Below, one piece after another: positions 49,287 through 59,791 of a stretch of 64,000 bases of DNA. Position numbers and translations under genes: made by a program. Within the stretch, counting starts at the first letter, position 1, and each line of letters begins with the position of its first letter. The notes under the pieces are model-generated. The model made no database searches, was not told the DNA's origin, and saw nothing but the letters and a program-made list of their open reading frames with translations. This DNA is from Streptococcus sp. LYSM12 (GTDB taxonomy: Bacteria; Bacillota; Bacilli; Lactobacillales; Streptococcaceae): assembly GCF_004569635.1 (NCBI RefSeq), contig NZ_SPOZ01000007.1, positions 20,511 through 84,510 of the forward strand, written 5' to 3'.

Positions 49287-50423
49287 ATGATCCAATTTTC
49301 TATAAATAAAACTGTATTTTTACAAGCTCTTACCATTACTAAACGAGCTATCAGTAGCAAAAATGCAATTCCTATTTTATCAACTTTAAAAATGGAAGTA
49401 TCTACTGAGGGGATTACCTTAACAGGATCAAACGGTCAAATTTCGATTGAAAACTTTATTTCTATTCAAGATGAAAATGCTGGCTTATTGATTTCTTCAC
49501 CAGGGTCAATCTTGTTGGAAGCTTCTTTCTTCATTAACGTTGTTTCAAGCCTACCAGACATTGTCTTAGATATTCATGAAATTGAGCAGCAACAAATCGT
49601 TCTAACCAGTGGTAAATCAGAGATTACCCTGAAAGGGAAAGAAGCAGAACAATATCCTAGACTTCAAGAAGTTTCAACTGCTGAGCCACTTATTCTAAAA
49701 ACAAGTGTCTTAAAAGAAACTATTAACGAAACAGCCTTTGCGGCTTCAACCCAAGAAAGTCGTCCAATACTAACAGGTGTTCACTTTGTCTTAACAGAAA
49801 ATAAATATTTGAAAACTGTTGCGACAGATTCCCATCGTATGAGTCAACGGAAATTAACGCTAGATAAATCTGGGGATAACTTTAATGTGGTAATTCCTAG
49901 TCGCTCATTGCGTGAATTTGTCACTGTTTTTACTGATGATATTGAAACAGTAGAAGTATTCTTTTCTAACAACCAAATGCTCTTTAGAAGTGAACATATT
50001 AGCTTCTATACTCGGTTGCTTGAAGGGACCTACCCAGACACGGATCGTTTGATTCCGACTGAATTTAATACAATAGCTATTTTTGATACAGCAAAATTAC
50101 GTCAAGCCATGGAACGGGCTCGCTTACTGTCAAATGCAACCCAAAATGGCACAGTAAAGCTAGAAATTACAGGCGGGCAAGTGTCGGCCCATGTTTATTC
50201 ACCAGAGGTTGGTCGGGTCAATGAAGAATTGGACACGCTTGAAGTATCAGGAGAAGATTTGGTCATTAGCTTTAATCCAACCTATCTCATCGATGCCTTG
50301 AAAGCAGCTAACAGCGAACAAATCAAAATCAGCTTTATTTCCCCTGTTCGTCCATTTACTCTTGTGCCAAATACAGAAGAGATTGATTTTATCCAACTGA
50401 TTACACCGGTTCGTACCAATTAG
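49287..50423 (+). CDS. dnaN: DNA polymerase III beta subunit (sliding clamp)
   Basis: 378 residues with three similar clamp domains, starting MIQFSINKTVFLQALTITKR. The end FTLVPNTEEIDFIQLITPVRTN keeps the usual LxTPVR-type C-terminus. GGAG precedes the ATG. It is the clamp that tethers polymerase to DNA. Confidence 0.97.
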   Translation: MIQFSINKTVFLQALTITKRAISSKNAIPILSTLKMEVSTEGITLTGSNGQISIENFISIQDENAGLLISSPGSILLEASFFINVVSSLPDIVLDIHEIEQQQIVLTSGKSEITLKGKEAEQYPRLQEVSTAEPLILKTSVLKETINETAFAASTQESRPILTGVHFVLTENKYLKTVATDSHRMSQRKLTLDKSGDNFNVVIPSRSLREFVTVFTDDIETVEVFFSNNQMLFRSEHISFYTRLLEGTYPDTDRLIPTEFNTIAIFDTAKLRQAMERARLLSNATQNGTVKLEITGGQVSAHVYSPEVGRVNEELDTLEVSGEDLVISFNPTYLIDALKAANSEQIKISFISPVRPFTLVPNTEEIDFIQLITPVRTN

Positions 50424-50441
50424 TTTTTAGAAATGAGAAAG

Positions 50442-50472
50442 AAGAAGTTGAGTACTGCTCAGCTTCTTTTTT
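50442..50472 (+). terminator. Intrinsic terminator after dnaN
   Basis: AAGAAGTTGAG pairs with CTCAGCTTCTT (one G-U) around TACTG, followed by TTTTT. Confidence 0.8.
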
Positions 50473-50765
50473 AATCAAATCAGTTGCCCTCTATCAATCG
50501 TTAAAAAGGACGATTGATACCTGATTCCCTTAAAGTAAAAAATCGGAATTGTGTAGGGGTGGAGAAAAGGGTAGTATAGTCTTTTAGTTTACTTTTAGTA
50601 CTAGGCAAGAAGTGCAGGCTGTACTAGAGTTAACGAAGTAATAAAAGATAAACGAAATGACTATAAAACTTTCTTTATCTAAACCGAAAGTAGAGCTGAA
50701 GTTCAGCAAGGCGAGCGACGGAAGAGGGGGATGTTTGACGAGTACAAAGGAGTGAGGTCATTTTT
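50473..50765. other. Intergenic stretch with one MITE-like repeat, no gene
   Basis: About 290 bases between the dnaN terminator and the lipid-kinase promoter. It contains MITE-like copy C in the reverse direction and no convincing frame. Confidence 0.6.
50575..50665. repeat. MITE-like repeat, copy C (reverse orientation)
   Basis: 91 bp. Its reverse complement shares TATAGTCATTTCGTTTAT, TTACTTCGTTAACTC, CTCTAGTACAGCCTGCA and TTGCCTAGTACTAAAA with copies A and B. Confidence 0.7.
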
Positions 50766-50795
50766 TGGATATTCTGTTCCCTTTTATGTTATACT
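50766..50795 (+). promoter_or_regulatory. Promoter of the lipid kinase gene
   Basis: TTGGAT, 18 bp, TATACT with TG one base before the -10 (extended). It begins about 40 bases before the ATG. Confidence 0.6.
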
Positions 50796-50804
50796 AGGGG
50801 AAAA

Positions 50805-51713
50805 ATGAAAACGATTAGAGAGATGATTGTATATATTTTAGCGAATCCTCAAGCAGGAAATGGGCAGGCTTTTGCAATTATTAAAGATATTCGGAAGACT
50901 TATCCACAAGTGCGGATAGAGAGTTATATGACAAGAAAGAAAAACGATGAATATACGCAAATAGAAGCGATATTGTCCGTCTTTCGGAAAAATTGTGACA
51001 GGTTTCTGATTTTAGGGGGTGATGGTACCTTATCCAAGGTACTATCTGCTTGGCCAAAGGACATTGCCTTTGCCTATTATCCAACTGGTTCAGGAAATGA
51101 TTTTGCGCGTGCCATAGGCATCTCATCTTGGCAACAGGTCATGAACAATTTGTTAGAAACCCAATTTGTACCTGTTTGTCTGTTAACAATTTCTAGTGGA
51201 GTTGTGGTGAATAGTCTTGACATTGGCTATCCAGCGCGTATTATCGCACATTCAGAAAATTCTGCTATCAAAAGGTGGTTCAACCAACTAAAAATTGGCA
51301 AGCTAATTTATATCTTCTTTGGTGTTCTTGGTTTATTAAATTCCTCTCAGTTATCGGCTCTTGTTGAAGCAAATGATCAGGTAATGGAGTTGGAGCATCT
51401 CTTTTTTCTTTCTATTGCCAACAACACTTATTTTGGTGGTGGAATTATGATTTGGCCGGAAGCCCGTATCACCCAGTTTCAAATGGACCTGGTGTATGTG
51501 TCAGCGACCTCTATTAGCCAGCGTATAAGAGCGCTATTAGACTTGATATTAAAACGTCACAAGAGTTCTTCAGTTTTGCATCATATGACAGCAGAAAGAG
51601 TACATCTGCGCTTACCACACAAGACTGTCGCTCAAGTAGACGGAGAATTGCAGGTAATTGATGAACTAACTATTACCTGCCAAACACGCTATTACTATCT
51701 TGGAGAGGAATAA
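50805..51713 (+). CDS. Diacylglycerol/lipid kinase family protein
   Basis: 302 residues. The catalytic domain opens VYILANPQAGNG and has LILGGDGTLSKVLSAWP (the GGDGT motif) and YYPTGSGNDFARAIG, the signatures of the DagK/LCB5 lipid kinases. It phosphorylates diacylglycerol or a related lipid for recycling into phospholipid. An internal ATG seven codons in could be the real start. It is followed 2 bases later by the DUF951 gene. Confidence 0.9.
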   Translation: MKTIREMIVYILANPQAGNGQAFAIIKDIRKTYPQVRIESYMTRKKNDEYTQIEAILSVFRKNCDRFLILGGDGTLSKVLSAWPKDIAFAYYPTGSGNDFARAIGISSWQQVMNNLLETQFVPVCLLTISSGVVVNSLDIGYPARIIAHSENSAIKRWFNQLKIGKLIYIFFGVLGLLNSSQLSALVEANDQVMELEHLFFLSIANNTYFGGGIMIWPEARITQFQMDLVYVSATSISQRIRALLDLILKRHKSSSVLHHMTAERVHLRLPHKTVAQVDGELQVIDELTITCQTRYYYLGEE

Positions 51714-51715
51714 TC

Positions 51716-51925
51716 ATGTATGAATTAAGAAGCATCGTTGAGATGAAAAAGCCCCATGCTTGCATTATCAAATCAACTGGTAAAAAAGCAAATGCCTGGG
51801 AGGTAATACGCTTAGGAGCAGATATTAAAATTCGCTGTACGAATTGCGATCATTTGGTCATGATGAGTCGGCATGATTTTGAATATAAAATGAAAAAAAT
51901 TCTCGCGCAACCCGAAAATACTTGA
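51716..51925 (+). CDS. DUF951 family protein
   Basis: 69 residues. MKKPHACIIKSTGKKANAWEV and CTNCDHLVMMSRHDFE with two cysteines match the DUF951 family, always found near ychF in Firmicutes. Likely a small zinc-binding, nucleic-acid-linked protein. Function unknown. Confidence 0.88.
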   Translation: MYELRSIVEMKKPHACIIKSTGKKANAWEVIRLGADIKIRCTNCDHLVMMSRHDFEYKMKKILAQPENT

Positions 51926-52032
51926 TTTATCGATGATTTAGGAAACTTTGCAACTGCCAATTGCGCTTAAAAGTGCTAGTGATTGCTGTTCAAAGAGATT
52001 ATAATCTAAGAAAAAGAGAAGTAGGTGGAATC

Positions 52033-52365
52033 ATGTCACAATTTTCAACACAACTTAAAACCATGCGTCTAGCCAAAAATCTCTCTCAAGATGCTTTAGC
52101 AGAGCAGCTCTTTATCTCTCGCCAGTCTATCTCAAAATGGGAAAATGGAGATGCTACACCGGATTTGGAAAATTTGGTGAAATTAGCAGAGGTTTTGGAA
52201 GTTAGTCTAGATAAGTTGCTGCTGGGGAAAGAGCCTGAAAAAGTAGTCTTCGTAAAGGCTGATAGAACGGATTGGCAGCTCTTAGTGGACTACTGGTGGT
52301 TACTTTTTCCTCTCGGAGGATTTTTATTATGGTTCCTCGAAAATCTTGTTACTATTTTTAATTAG
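52033..52365 (+). CDS. XRE-family regulator with C-terminal membrane segment
   Basis: 110 residues from an ATG at 52033 with AGGTGG. The helix-turn-helix covers about 8-60 (LSQDALAEQLFISRQSISKWENG). The C-terminal 25 residues are hydrophobic (WLLFPLGGFLLWFLENLV), so the protein may sit at the membrane. Targets unknown. A terminator overlaps its stop. Confidence 0.85.
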   Translation: MSQFSTQLKTMRLAKNLSQDALAEQLFISRQSISKWENGDATPDLENLVKLAEVLEVSLDKLLLGKEPEKVVFVKADRTDWQLLVDYWWLLFPLGGFLLWFLENLVTIFN

Positions 52366-52390
52366 GCTTGTTATGAACAAGCTTTTTTTT
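52365..52390 (+). terminator. Intrinsic terminator after the XRE gene
   Basis: GCTTGTT-ATG-AACAAGC followed by T8. Confidence 0.8.
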
Positions 52391-52442
52391 CACTTTTCTG
52401 CTATAATAGGTGTGATTGAAATTTTTGAATGGAGAATAATAA

Positions 52443-53558
52443 ATGGCTTTAACAGCAGGTATCGTTGGCTTGCCAAATGTTGGAAAATCTACCCTATTTA
52501 ATGCAATTACAAAAGCAGGAGCAGAAGCAGCAAATTATCCCTTTGCGACTATTGATCCGAATGTCGGAATGGTGGAGGTGCCAGATGAGCGCTTGCAAAA
52601 ATTAACGGAGTTAATTACTCCTAAAAAGACTGTTCCAACTACCTTTGAATTTACAGACATTGCAGGAATTGTAAAAGGAGCTTCTAAAGGAGAAGGTCTT
52701 GGAAATAAATTCTTAGCCAATATCCGTGAAGTAGATGCCATTGTTCACGTTGTTCGTGCCTTTGATGATGAAAATGTTATGCGGGAACAAGGACGTGAGT
52801 CAGCTTTTGTTGACCCAATGGCTGATATTGAAACGATTAACTTAGAATTGATTTTGGCTGACTTGGAGAGTGTTAACAAACGTTATGCCCGTGTTGAAAA
52901 AATGGCTCGCACTCAAAAAGATAAGGATTCAGTTGCAGAATTTACTGTCTTGCAGAAAATCAAACCTGTCTTAGAAGATGGAAAATCTGCTCGTACGATT
53001 GACTTTACAGAAGAAGAACAAAAAGTTGTAAAAGGCCTCTTTCTCCTTACAACAAAACCAGTTCTTTACGTGGCGAATGTTGGTGAAGATGAAGTAGCAG
53101 ATCCAGATAGTAGTGATTATGTAAAGCAAATTCGTGAATTTGCCATGACAGAAAATGCGGAGGTTGTCGTTATTTCAGCGCGTGCAGAAGAAGAAATTTC
53201 TGAACTAGATGAAGCAGATAAGGCTGAATTTTTAGAGGCAATGGGCTTAACAGAGTCAGGTGTTGATAAGCTAACACGAGCTGCCTATCACTTACTAGGC
53301 TTAGGAACCTACTTTACAGCTGGAGAAAAAGAAGTGCGAGCTTGGACCTTTAAACGTGGTATTAAAGCACCACAAGCAGCTGGAATCATTCACTCAGACT
53401 TTGAAAAAGGCTTTATCCGTGCTGTGACCATGTCATATGACGATTTGATGACCTATGGTAGCGAAAAAGCTGTCAAAGAAGCAGGACGCTTGCGCGAGGA
53501 AGGAAAAGAATATATCGTCCAAGATGGTGATATTATGGAGTTCCGCTTTAATGTATAA
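52443..53558 (+). CDS. ychF: Redox-regulated ATPase YchF (OLA1 homologue)
   Basis: 371 residues, starting [20 protein letters not shown] (G1) with [16 protein letters not shown] (G3). The G4 motif is the unusual NVGE (YVANVGEDE near 205) that explains ATP preference. A TGS domain at the end (about 280-365) closes [10 protein letters not shown]. An extended -10 TGCTATAAT lies at about 52399. Confidence 0.96.
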   Translation: MALTAGIVGLPNVGKSTLFNAITKAGAEAANYPFATIDPNVGMVEVPDERLQKLTELITPKKTVPTTFEFTDIAGIVKGASKGEGLGNKFLANIREVDAIVHVVRAFDDENVMREQGRESAFVDPMADIETINLELILADLESVNKRYARVEKMARTQKDKDSVAEFTVLQKIKPVLEDGKSARTIDFTEEEQKVVKGLFLLTTKPVLYVANVGEDEVADPDSSDYVKQIREFAMTENAEVVVISARAEEEISELDEADKAEFLEAMGLTESGVDKLTRAAYHLLGLGTYFTAGEKEVRAWTFKRGIKAPQAAGIIHSDFEKGFIRAVTMSYDDLMTYGSEKAVKEAGRLREEGKEYIVQDGDIMEFRFNV

Positions 53559-53576
53559 AGCGTGTCAGGAATAATG

Positions 53577-53606
53577 AAAAGGTTGGAAAATAGTTTCCAA
53601 CCGTTT
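53577..53606 (+). terminator. Hairpin after ychF, possible weak terminator
   Basis: GGTTGGAAA pairs with TTTCCAACC around ATAG, followed by a short GTTTT. Some read-through into pth is likely. Confidence 0.6.
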
Positions 53607-53629
53607 TAGTGTTTTTAAAAGGAGCTATT

Positions 53630-54199
53630 ATGACAAAATTGATTGTAGGTTTAGGGAATCCTGGGACTCGTTATGAGGACACAAAGCACAATGTTGGCTT
53701 TATGTTCATCAATCGAATAGCAAAAAGAGAAAAACTTTCTTTTAGCCATGATAAGATTTTTCAGGCAGATATTGCCTCAATCTTTATCAACAGTGAAAAA
53801 GTCTACCTGGTTAAACCAACAACTTTTATGAATGAATCTGGAAAGGCTGTTCACGCCTTATTAACCTACTATGGCCTTACTAAGGAGGATTTAGTGGTTA
53901 TTTATGATGATTTGGATATGGCAGTTGGGAAAGTGCGTTTTCGTCAGAAAGGGTCAGCAGGTGGTCACAATGGCATTAAGAGTATTATAAAACATCTCGG
54001 CAGTCAGGAATTTGATCGCATAAAAATTGGAATTGGTCGACCAAAGGATGGAATGACAGTCGTTCAGCATGTCTTGTCTCACTTTGATTGCAATGATCGC
54101 ATTCAAATTGAGCTGACTTTGGACAGACTTGACGACTTTGTAAACATTTATTTACAGGAGAATGACGCTGAAAAGATAATGCGAAGGTACAATAACTAA
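53630..54199 (+). CDS. pth: Peptidyl-tRNA hydrolase
   Basis: 189 residues from an ATG at 53630 with [26 protein letters not shown] contains the catalytic His20, and later [13 protein letters not shown] and [12 protein letters not shown] are typical. It releases tRNA from stalled peptidyl-tRNA. It is followed one base later by mfd. Confidence 0.96.
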   Translation: MTKLIVGLGNPGTRYEDTKHNVGFMFINRIAKREKLSFSHDKIFQADIASIFINSEKVYLVKPTTFMNESGKAVHALLTYYGLTKEDLVVIYDDLDMAVGKVRFRQKGSAGGHNGIKSIIKHLGSQEFDRIKIGIGRPKDGMTVVQHVLSHFDCNDRIQIELTLDRLDDFVNIYLQENDAEKIMRRYNN

Positions 54200-54200
54200 G

Positions 54201-57200
54201 ATGAATATTCTTGAATTAATCAATCAAAATAAGCAGCTTGACAAATGGCAGGCTGGTCTCAATAAATCCACTCGTCAACTGATAATGGGATTATCCGGTA
54301 CTATGAAAGCCCTTGTCATGGCATCTGTCCTTGATGTGTTGAATGAAAAGTGCCTGATTGTTACCCCAACTCAGAATGAAGCTGAGAAATTAAGCCAAGA
54401 GCTCACCAATATTTTAGGGAGTGATGATGTTTACAATTTCTTTACAGATGATAACCCTGTAGCAGAATTTGTCTTTGCTTCAAATGATCGTATCCAGTCT
54501 CGTTTGGAAAGTCTCAACTTTCTTATAGATAAAAAGAAACCAGGGATTTTAGTAGCTAGTATGGCAGCTTGTAGAGTATTGCTACCAAGTCCGGCCTCCT
54601 ATCAAAAAGCGATAAAAACGCTGACAGTTGGAGACGAACTTGAAATGGACAAGCTTGTAAAGAGCTTGCAAGAGATTGGCTACAAAAAGGTTTCTCGTGT
54701 CTTACATGCAGGTGAATTTAGTCAGCGTGGAGATATTCTGGATATTTTTGAAATTGCGACTGAATATCCCTATCGCCTGGAATTTTTTGGTGACGAGATT
54801 GACGGTATTCGCCAGTTTGATAGTGAGAGCCAACGATCTATTGAGAATGTAGATGATATCTTGATAAGACCTGCTTCTGATATGATTTTCTATTCAGACG
54901 ACTTTTTACGTGCTGAAAAAAGGTTGACAGATAGTTTACAGAAATTACAGCAGCAGGAACAGATTTCTTATATTGAAGAAGTGCTTTCAGATGTAAGACA
55001 GTCCTATCGTCATCCAGATAGTCGGAAGTTTCTTTCATATTTTTATGAAAAAGAATGGACCTTGCTAGATTATCTTCCGAGTCATACACCTATATTTTTT
55101 GATGATTTTCATAAGATAGCAGATGCTCATGCACGTTTTGATAAAGAAGTTGCTGAGTTGTTGACACAAGATTTACAAAATGCTAAATCATTGTCAAACG
55201 TACATTACTTTGCATCAGTATATCAATCTTTTAGAAACTACAAACCTGCCACGTATTTTTCAATCTTTCAAAAGGGATTAGGAAATCTGAAATTTGATAC
55301 TGTATGTCAATTTAATCAGCATTCGATGCAAGAGTTTTTTAATCATATTCCCTTATTGCAAGATGAATTGCGGCACTATGCGAAGTCTCATTATACAGTC
55401 ATTATTCAAACAGAATCTGAATCTTCTTTACAGCATTTACAGAATATTTTACAGGAATATGGGATAGATTTGCCTTTTGTTCAACCCAATCAGCTACAAA
55501 TGGGGCAGCAGCAGCTAACACTAGGTCAATTATCTACGGGTTTTCATTTTTTAGATGAAAAGATTGCACTTATCACCGAGCATGAGATTTTCCATAAAAA
55601 GATTAGACGAAAGGTTCGTCGGAAAAATCTTTCAAATGCTGAGCGCTTAAAAGATTATAATGAGCTATCTGTAGGAGATTATGTAGTTCACCACGTTCAC
55701 GGTGTCGGTCAGTATTTGGGAATTGAAACGATTGAGGTATCGGGTATTCATCGTGATTATTTGAGTATTCAATACCAACATAATGACCGAATTTCCCTAC
55801 CTGTGGAGCAAATTGATGTGTTATCCAAGTACCTAGCTTCAGACGGTAAAACGCCAAAACTCAACAAATTAAATGATGGTCGTTTCCAACGAACCAAGCA
55901 AAAGGTAGTCAAGCAGGTTGAAGATATTGCAGATGATTTGATTCGGCTCTATGCTGAACGCAGTCAATTAGTAGGTTTTGCTTTTTCGCCTGATGATAAA
56001 AATCAAGTCGAGTTTGACCAGCATTTTGCGTATGTTGAAACAGAAGACCAGCTCCGCTCCATTCAAGAGATTAAAAAAGATATGGAAAAAGCTTCTCCAA
56101 TGGATCGTTTGCTAGTAGGGGATGTTGGCTTTGGTAAGACAGAGGTCGCTATGCGTGCAGCATTTAAGGCGGTTAATGACGGCAAGCAAGTAGCAATTTT
56201 AGTTCCGACGACCGTCTTGGCTCAACAACATTTTTCAACTTTTAAAAGTCGTTTCGCTGAATTTCCTATCAATATTGATGTTATGAGTCGTTTTAAGACT
56301 AAGATTGAGCAAGAAATGACGGTTGAAAAGCTTAAAAAAGGTCAAGTGGATATCATTATCGGAACGCATCGTCTGCTTTCAAAAGATGTTGAATTTTTTG
56401 ATTTAGGTCTGTTAGTTATTGATGAGGAGCAGCGGTTTGGTGTTAAGCATAAGGAACGTTTGAAAGAATTGAAGACAAAAATAGATGTGCTAACCTTGAC
56501 AGCAACGCCTATTCCACGAACCCTGCAAATGTCCATGTTAGGGATTCGTGATTTATCGGTCATTGAAACTCCACCTACCAATCGTTATCCTGTTCAGACC
56601 TACGTTTTGGAAACCAGTCCATCTATTATTCGCGATGCAATCTTACGAGAGATAGACAGGGATGGACAGGTTTACTACCTTTACAACAAAGTTGACACCA
56701 TTGAAAAAAAAGTTTCTGAATTACGCGATTTAGTACCCGAAGCTGAAATTGGATATGTCCATGGTCAAATGTCAGAAATTCAATTAGAAAATACGCTTCT
56801 AGCTTTTATTGAAGGTGAATATGATGTATTAGTTACGACAACCATTATTGAAACAGGAGTTGATATTCCAAATGCAAATACTCTTTTTATCGAAAATGCA
56901 GACCATATGGGACTGTCAACCCTTTATCAATTAAGAGGTCGTGTCGGTCGTTCCAATCGAATTGCTTATGCCTATCTGATGTATCGACCAGACAAGAATT
57001 TGACAGAAGTTGCTGAAAAGCGTCTTGAAGCGATTAAAGGCTTTACAGAATTAGGTTCTGGCTTTAAAATTGCTATGCAGGATTTATCGATTCGAGGTGC
57101 AGGAAATATTTTAGGAGCAGCTCAGAGTGGTTTTATTGATTCTGTTGGCTATGAATTGTACTCTCAATTATTGGAAAATGCTATTCTTGAAAAACAAGGC

Positions 57201-57695
57201 AAACAGACTAAGCGTGAAAAAAGTAATGCAGAAATAAATCTATTTATTGATGCGTATCTACCGAGTGAGTACATTGATGATCAGCGTCAAAAAATTGAGA
57301 TTTATAAGCGAATTAAGCAACTCAACAGTCGTATAGATTATGAAGAACTGCAAAATGAGTTAATGGATCGATTTGGGGAGTACCCAGATGTGGTTGCCTA
57401 TCTTCTTGAAATTGGTCTTTTAAAATCCTACTTTGATCAAGTATTTGCTCAAAGAGTGGAACGAAAGCAACACCAAGTTGTGATAAGTTTTGAAGAAATA
57501 TCTGGTCAAATTTTTCTAATGCAGGACTACTTTGAAGCTTTATCTGCGACGAATCTGAAAGCTCGTATTTCGGAAAATAAGGGCTGTGTGGAATTGATAT
57601 TTATCATTGATCAGAAAAAAGACTATGAAATCATCGAAGAACTCTTACATTTCGCTGAAAAAATGGTCGAAATCAAGAATAGGAAGGCTCTGTAG
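54201..57695 (+). CDS. mfd: Transcription-repair coupling factor Mfd
   Basis: 1164 residues. The UvrB-like N-terminal region (about 20-340) is followed by the RNA polymerase-interacting domain (about 475-545; [17 protein letters not shown]). The SF2 translocase has [15 protein letters not shown] near 640 and [12 protein letters not shown] near 742, then the TRG motif and the C-terminal domain that binds UvrA. It removes stalled RNA polymerase and recruits nucleotide excision repair. It begins one base after the pth stop. Confidence 0.97.
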   Translation: MNILELINQNKQLDKWQAGLNKSTRQLIMGLSGTMKALVMASVLDVLNEKCLIVTPTQNEAEKLSQELTNILGSDDVYNFFTDDNPVAEFVFASNDRIQSRLESLNFLIDKKKPGILVASMAACRVLLPSPASYQKAIKTLTVGDELEMDKLVKSLQEIGYKKVSRVLHAGEFSQRGDILDIFEIATEYPYRLEFFGDEIDGIRQFDSESQRSIENVDDILIRPASDMIFYSDDFLRAEKRLTDSLQKLQQQEQISYIEEVLSDVRQSYRHPDSRKFLSYFYEKEWTLLDYLPSHTPIFFDDFHKIADAHARFDKEVAELLTQDLQNAKSLSNVHYFASVYQSFRNYKPATYFSIFQKGLGNLKFDTVCQFNQHSMQEFFNHIPLLQDELRHYAKSHYTVIIQTESESSLQHLQNILQEYGIDLPFVQPNQLQMGQQQLTLGQLSTGFHFLDEKIALITEHEIFHKKIRRKVRRKNLSNAERLKDYNELSVGDYVVHHVHGVGQYLGIETIEVSGIHRDYLSIQYQHNDRISLPVEQIDVLSKYLASDGKTPKLNKLNDGRFQRTKQKVVKQVEDIADDLIRLYAERSQLVGFAFSPDDKNQVEFDQHFAYVETEDQLRSIQEIKKDMEKASPMDRLLVGDVGFGKTEVAMRAAFKAVNDGKQVAILVPTTVLAQQHFSTFKSRFAEFPINIDVMSRFKTKIEQEMTVEKLKKGQVDIIIGTHRLLSKDVEFFDLGLLVIDEEQRFGVKHKERLKELKTKIDVLTLTATPIPRTLQMSMLGIRDLSVIETPPTNRYPVQTYVLETSPSIIRDAILREIDRDGQVYYLYNKVDTIEKKVSELRDLVPEAEIGYVHGQMSEIQLENTLLAFIEGEYDVLVTTTIIETGVDIPNANTLFIENADHMGLSTLYQLRGRVGRSNRIAYAYLMYRPDKNLTEVAEKRLEAIKGFTELGSGFKIAMQDLSIRGAGNILGAAQSGFIDSVGYELYSQLLENAILEKQGKQTKREKSNAEINLFIDAYLPSEYIDDQRQKIEIYKRIKQLNSRIDYEELQNELMDRFGEYPDVVAYLLEIGLLKSYFDQVFAQRVERKQHQVVISFEEISGQIFLMQDYFEALSATNLKARISENKGCVELIFIIDQKKDYEIIEELLHFAEKMVEIKNRKAL

Positions 57696-57745
57696 AGTTT
57701 TAAAACCGATTAAAAAGTGATACAATAGAAAAACGAGGTGAAGAC

Positions 57746-58018
57746 ATGAGATTAGATAAATATTTAAAAGTGTCCCGTATTATCAAGCGTCGTACAGTTG
57801 CAAAAGAAGTAGCGGATAAGGGAAGAATTAAGGTAAATGGTATTTTAGCTAAATCTTCAACAGATTTAAAAGAAAATGACCAGATTGACATTCGTTTTGG
57901 AAATAAGTTGCTAGTTGTTAAGGTGCTTGAAATGAAAGATAGTACAAAAAAAGAAGATGCGCTCAAAATGTATGAAATCATCAGTGAAACAAGGATTGAA
58001 GCAGATGAAAAAATCTAA
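57746..58018 (+). CDS. rqcP: S4-domain RNA-binding protein RqcP
   Basis: 90 residues. [20 protein letters not shown] is the S4 domain opening. RqcP acts in ribosome-associated quality control with RqcH, helping alanine tailing of stalled chains. GAGGTGA precedes the ATG, and its end overlaps the divIC start. Confidence 0.9.
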   Translation: MRLDKYLKVSRIIKRRTVAKEVADKGRIKVNGILAKSSTDLKENDQIDIRFGNKLLVVKVLEMKDSTKKEDALKMYEIISETRIEADEKI

Positions 58019-58376
58019 CATTCTCCAAATCAACAATCAATACATTCAAAAAGAATTACAAAAAAGTCAAGCTTACCTTCAGGAAAAAAAGCAGAAAAAT
58101 CGATTTATGGGTTCCATTTTGATTTTAGTTATCTTTCTTTTTGTCTTGCCAACCTACAATTTGGTTAATAGTTACCAAAATCTGCAAAAACGAGAGCAGC
58201 AGTTGAGTGATTTACAAGTCCGATACAAAGAGTTGGAAAAGCAACAGAAAATCGAATCTTCCTTAGTCAAAAAACTAGAGGATGAAGAATATGTAACGAA
58301 GTATATTCGAGCGAAACTTCAATATTCAAAGGATGGGGAATTTATTTATAATATTCCAGGATTATTACCACGATGA
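58005..58376 (+). CDS. divIC: Cell-division protein DivIC/FtsB
   Basis: 123 residues from an ATG at 58005, overlapping rqcP by 14 bases. Short cytoplasmic part, one membrane segment (about 38-58, [20 protein letters not shown]), then a coiled coil ([20 protein letters not shown]) and a short end with [20 protein letters not shown], as in DivIC. It works with FtsL and DivIB at the septum. Confidence 0.9.
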   Translation: MKKSNILQINNQYIQKELQKSQAYLQEKKQKNRFMGSILILVIFLFVLPTYNLVNSYQNLQKREQQLSDLQVRYKELEKQQKIESSLVKKLEDEEYVTKYIRAKLQYSKDGEFIYNIPGLLPR

Positions 58377-58498
58377 CAGAAACTATTGTAGAAATTGTTG
58401 AAAAATTCTTAGCCTATTCTGATGAAAAACTGGAAGAACTGGCTGAGAAAAATCAAGCCTTAAAATTAAACATAGAAAACAAGGAGACCAAATACTAG
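58373..58498 (+). CDS. Conserved 41-residue protein (position of pneumococcal SP_0009)
   Basis: [20 protein letters not shown] begins at 58373, overlapping the divIC stop (ATGA). The protein is short, acidic and helical. A small gene of this kind holds the same place between divIC and the serine hydrolase in other streptococci. Function unknown. Confidence 0.75.
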   Translation: MTETIVEIVEKFLAYSDEKLEELAEKNQALKLNIENKETKY

Positions 58499-58510
58499 GA
58501 AAGAGGAAAG

Positions 58511-59791
58511 ATGAAAAAGCAGTTAATATGGCTTATTAGTCCAATCTTATTTGCAGCGGCACCAGTTGGAAGTACTGAAATTCCATTTGAATTGTCCAAT
58601 CAGATGAATTATCAACTGAACTATAAGGAGTATAGCACAGATTTTCAAACAATTCCCTCCAATCCGAATGTCTACGAAGAGGTTGACACTTATCTTGACA
58701 AAGAGTTGACAATTCCTTTCAGGAAAATAAAGCCCAATTCCCCTTTTTCAATCATTGGTGTTGATGTCAATAGTCAGAACCAGTTGGTGTTTCAATTACA
58801 GGATAAGAGATATGTAGTGGCTGACCAGACACGTATCTATGATGATATTATAGTAGCGCATCGGGTCGTTTCAGAAAAGGCTTGGCTCAAGAAAAATGTT
58901 ACTCTGTATTCCAGTCCTATCGCTAATCAAGCTAAAAAGCTAAGCCTTGATAGTAAACCTTACCAAGAGGTAACCGTGTCAGAAATTGTAGAAACTCATC
59001 TAGGATTTTTTGCCAAAATTAACTCCAAGGCCTGGGTTCATCTCAACGATTTATCTAGGTCAGATAACCGCATAGAGGCTGTTCAAGATTTATTAACAAC
59101 AAAATATTCATCTAAGAATATAGCTGTCTATGTCAAAAAGTTGTCAACTGGAGAAACAGCAGGTGTCAATCAAGAGAAGATGATGTATGCAGCTAGTGTA
59201 GCCAAACTTCCCACACTATATTACGTTCAAGAAAATATCAATCGTAAGAAAATTAACTTGACAGATAGTGTAAAGTACGTCAAAGAAACAGAAGATTTTG
59301 ACGGAGCCTATGAACCTGAAGGAAGTGGTTCTATCGATAAGATACCGGATAATCAGAAGTACAGAATTGATGATTTGATAGATCGTACAGCGAAAGAATC
59401 AGACAATGTGGCCAGCAATCTCCTTGGCTACTATGCCGCGGATAAGTTCGATAAGCGTTTCTATCAGGAAACAACTAGAATTGCGGGTCAAAAATGGGAC
59501 ATGGTGTCGCGCATGGCTTCTGCTGAGATGGCAGGCTTGATGATGGAGGCGATTTATCGTCAGAATGGCTATGTACTAGAAAGTCTTTCTGCTACGAATT
59601 TTGATGACCAGCGGATTGCAAGAGATATTGATGTCAAGGTTGCTCACAAAATTGGAGATGCTTATGATTTCAAGCATGATGTGGCTATTGTCTATGCTAA
59701 AGAACCATTTGTTCTGTCTATATTTACAGATCAGATGACTTATGATGATATTTCACAGATTGCAAATGATGTATATGGAATTTTAAAATAA
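58511..59791 (+). CDS. Secreted serine hydrolase, class A beta-lactamase-like fold
   Basis: 426 residues with a signal peptide (MKKQLIWLISPILFAAAPVG). The first part (about 25-200) may be a wall-targeting region with a weak SH3-like pattern (NVTLYSSPIANQAKKL). The hydrolase domain starts near 205, with the nucleophile motif SVAK (YAASVAKLPTLYY) near 230 and SDNVASN near 297. Streptococcal members are not classical beta-lactamases; a role in wall metabolism is likely but unproven. Confidence 0.85.
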   Translation: MKKQLIWLISPILFAAAPVGSTEIPFELSNQMNYQLNYKEYSTDFQTIPSNPNVYEEVDTYLDKELTIPFRKIKPNSPFSIIGVDVNSQNQLVFQLQDKRYVVADQTRIYDDIIVAHRVVSEKAWLKKNVTLYSSPIANQAKKLSLDSKPYQEVTVSEIVETHLGFFAKINSKAWVHLNDLSRSDNRIEAVQDLLTTKYSSKNIAVYVKKLSTGETAGVNQEKMMYAASVAKLPTLYYVQENINRKKINLTDSVKYVKETEDFDGAYEPEGSGSIDKIPDNQKYRIDDLIDRTAKESDNVASNLLGYYAADKFDKRFYQETTRIAGQKWDMVSRMASAEMAGLMMEAIYRQNGYVLESLSATNFDDQRIARDIDVKVAHKIGDAYDFKHDVAIVYAKEPFVLSIFTDQMTYDDISQIANDVYGILK

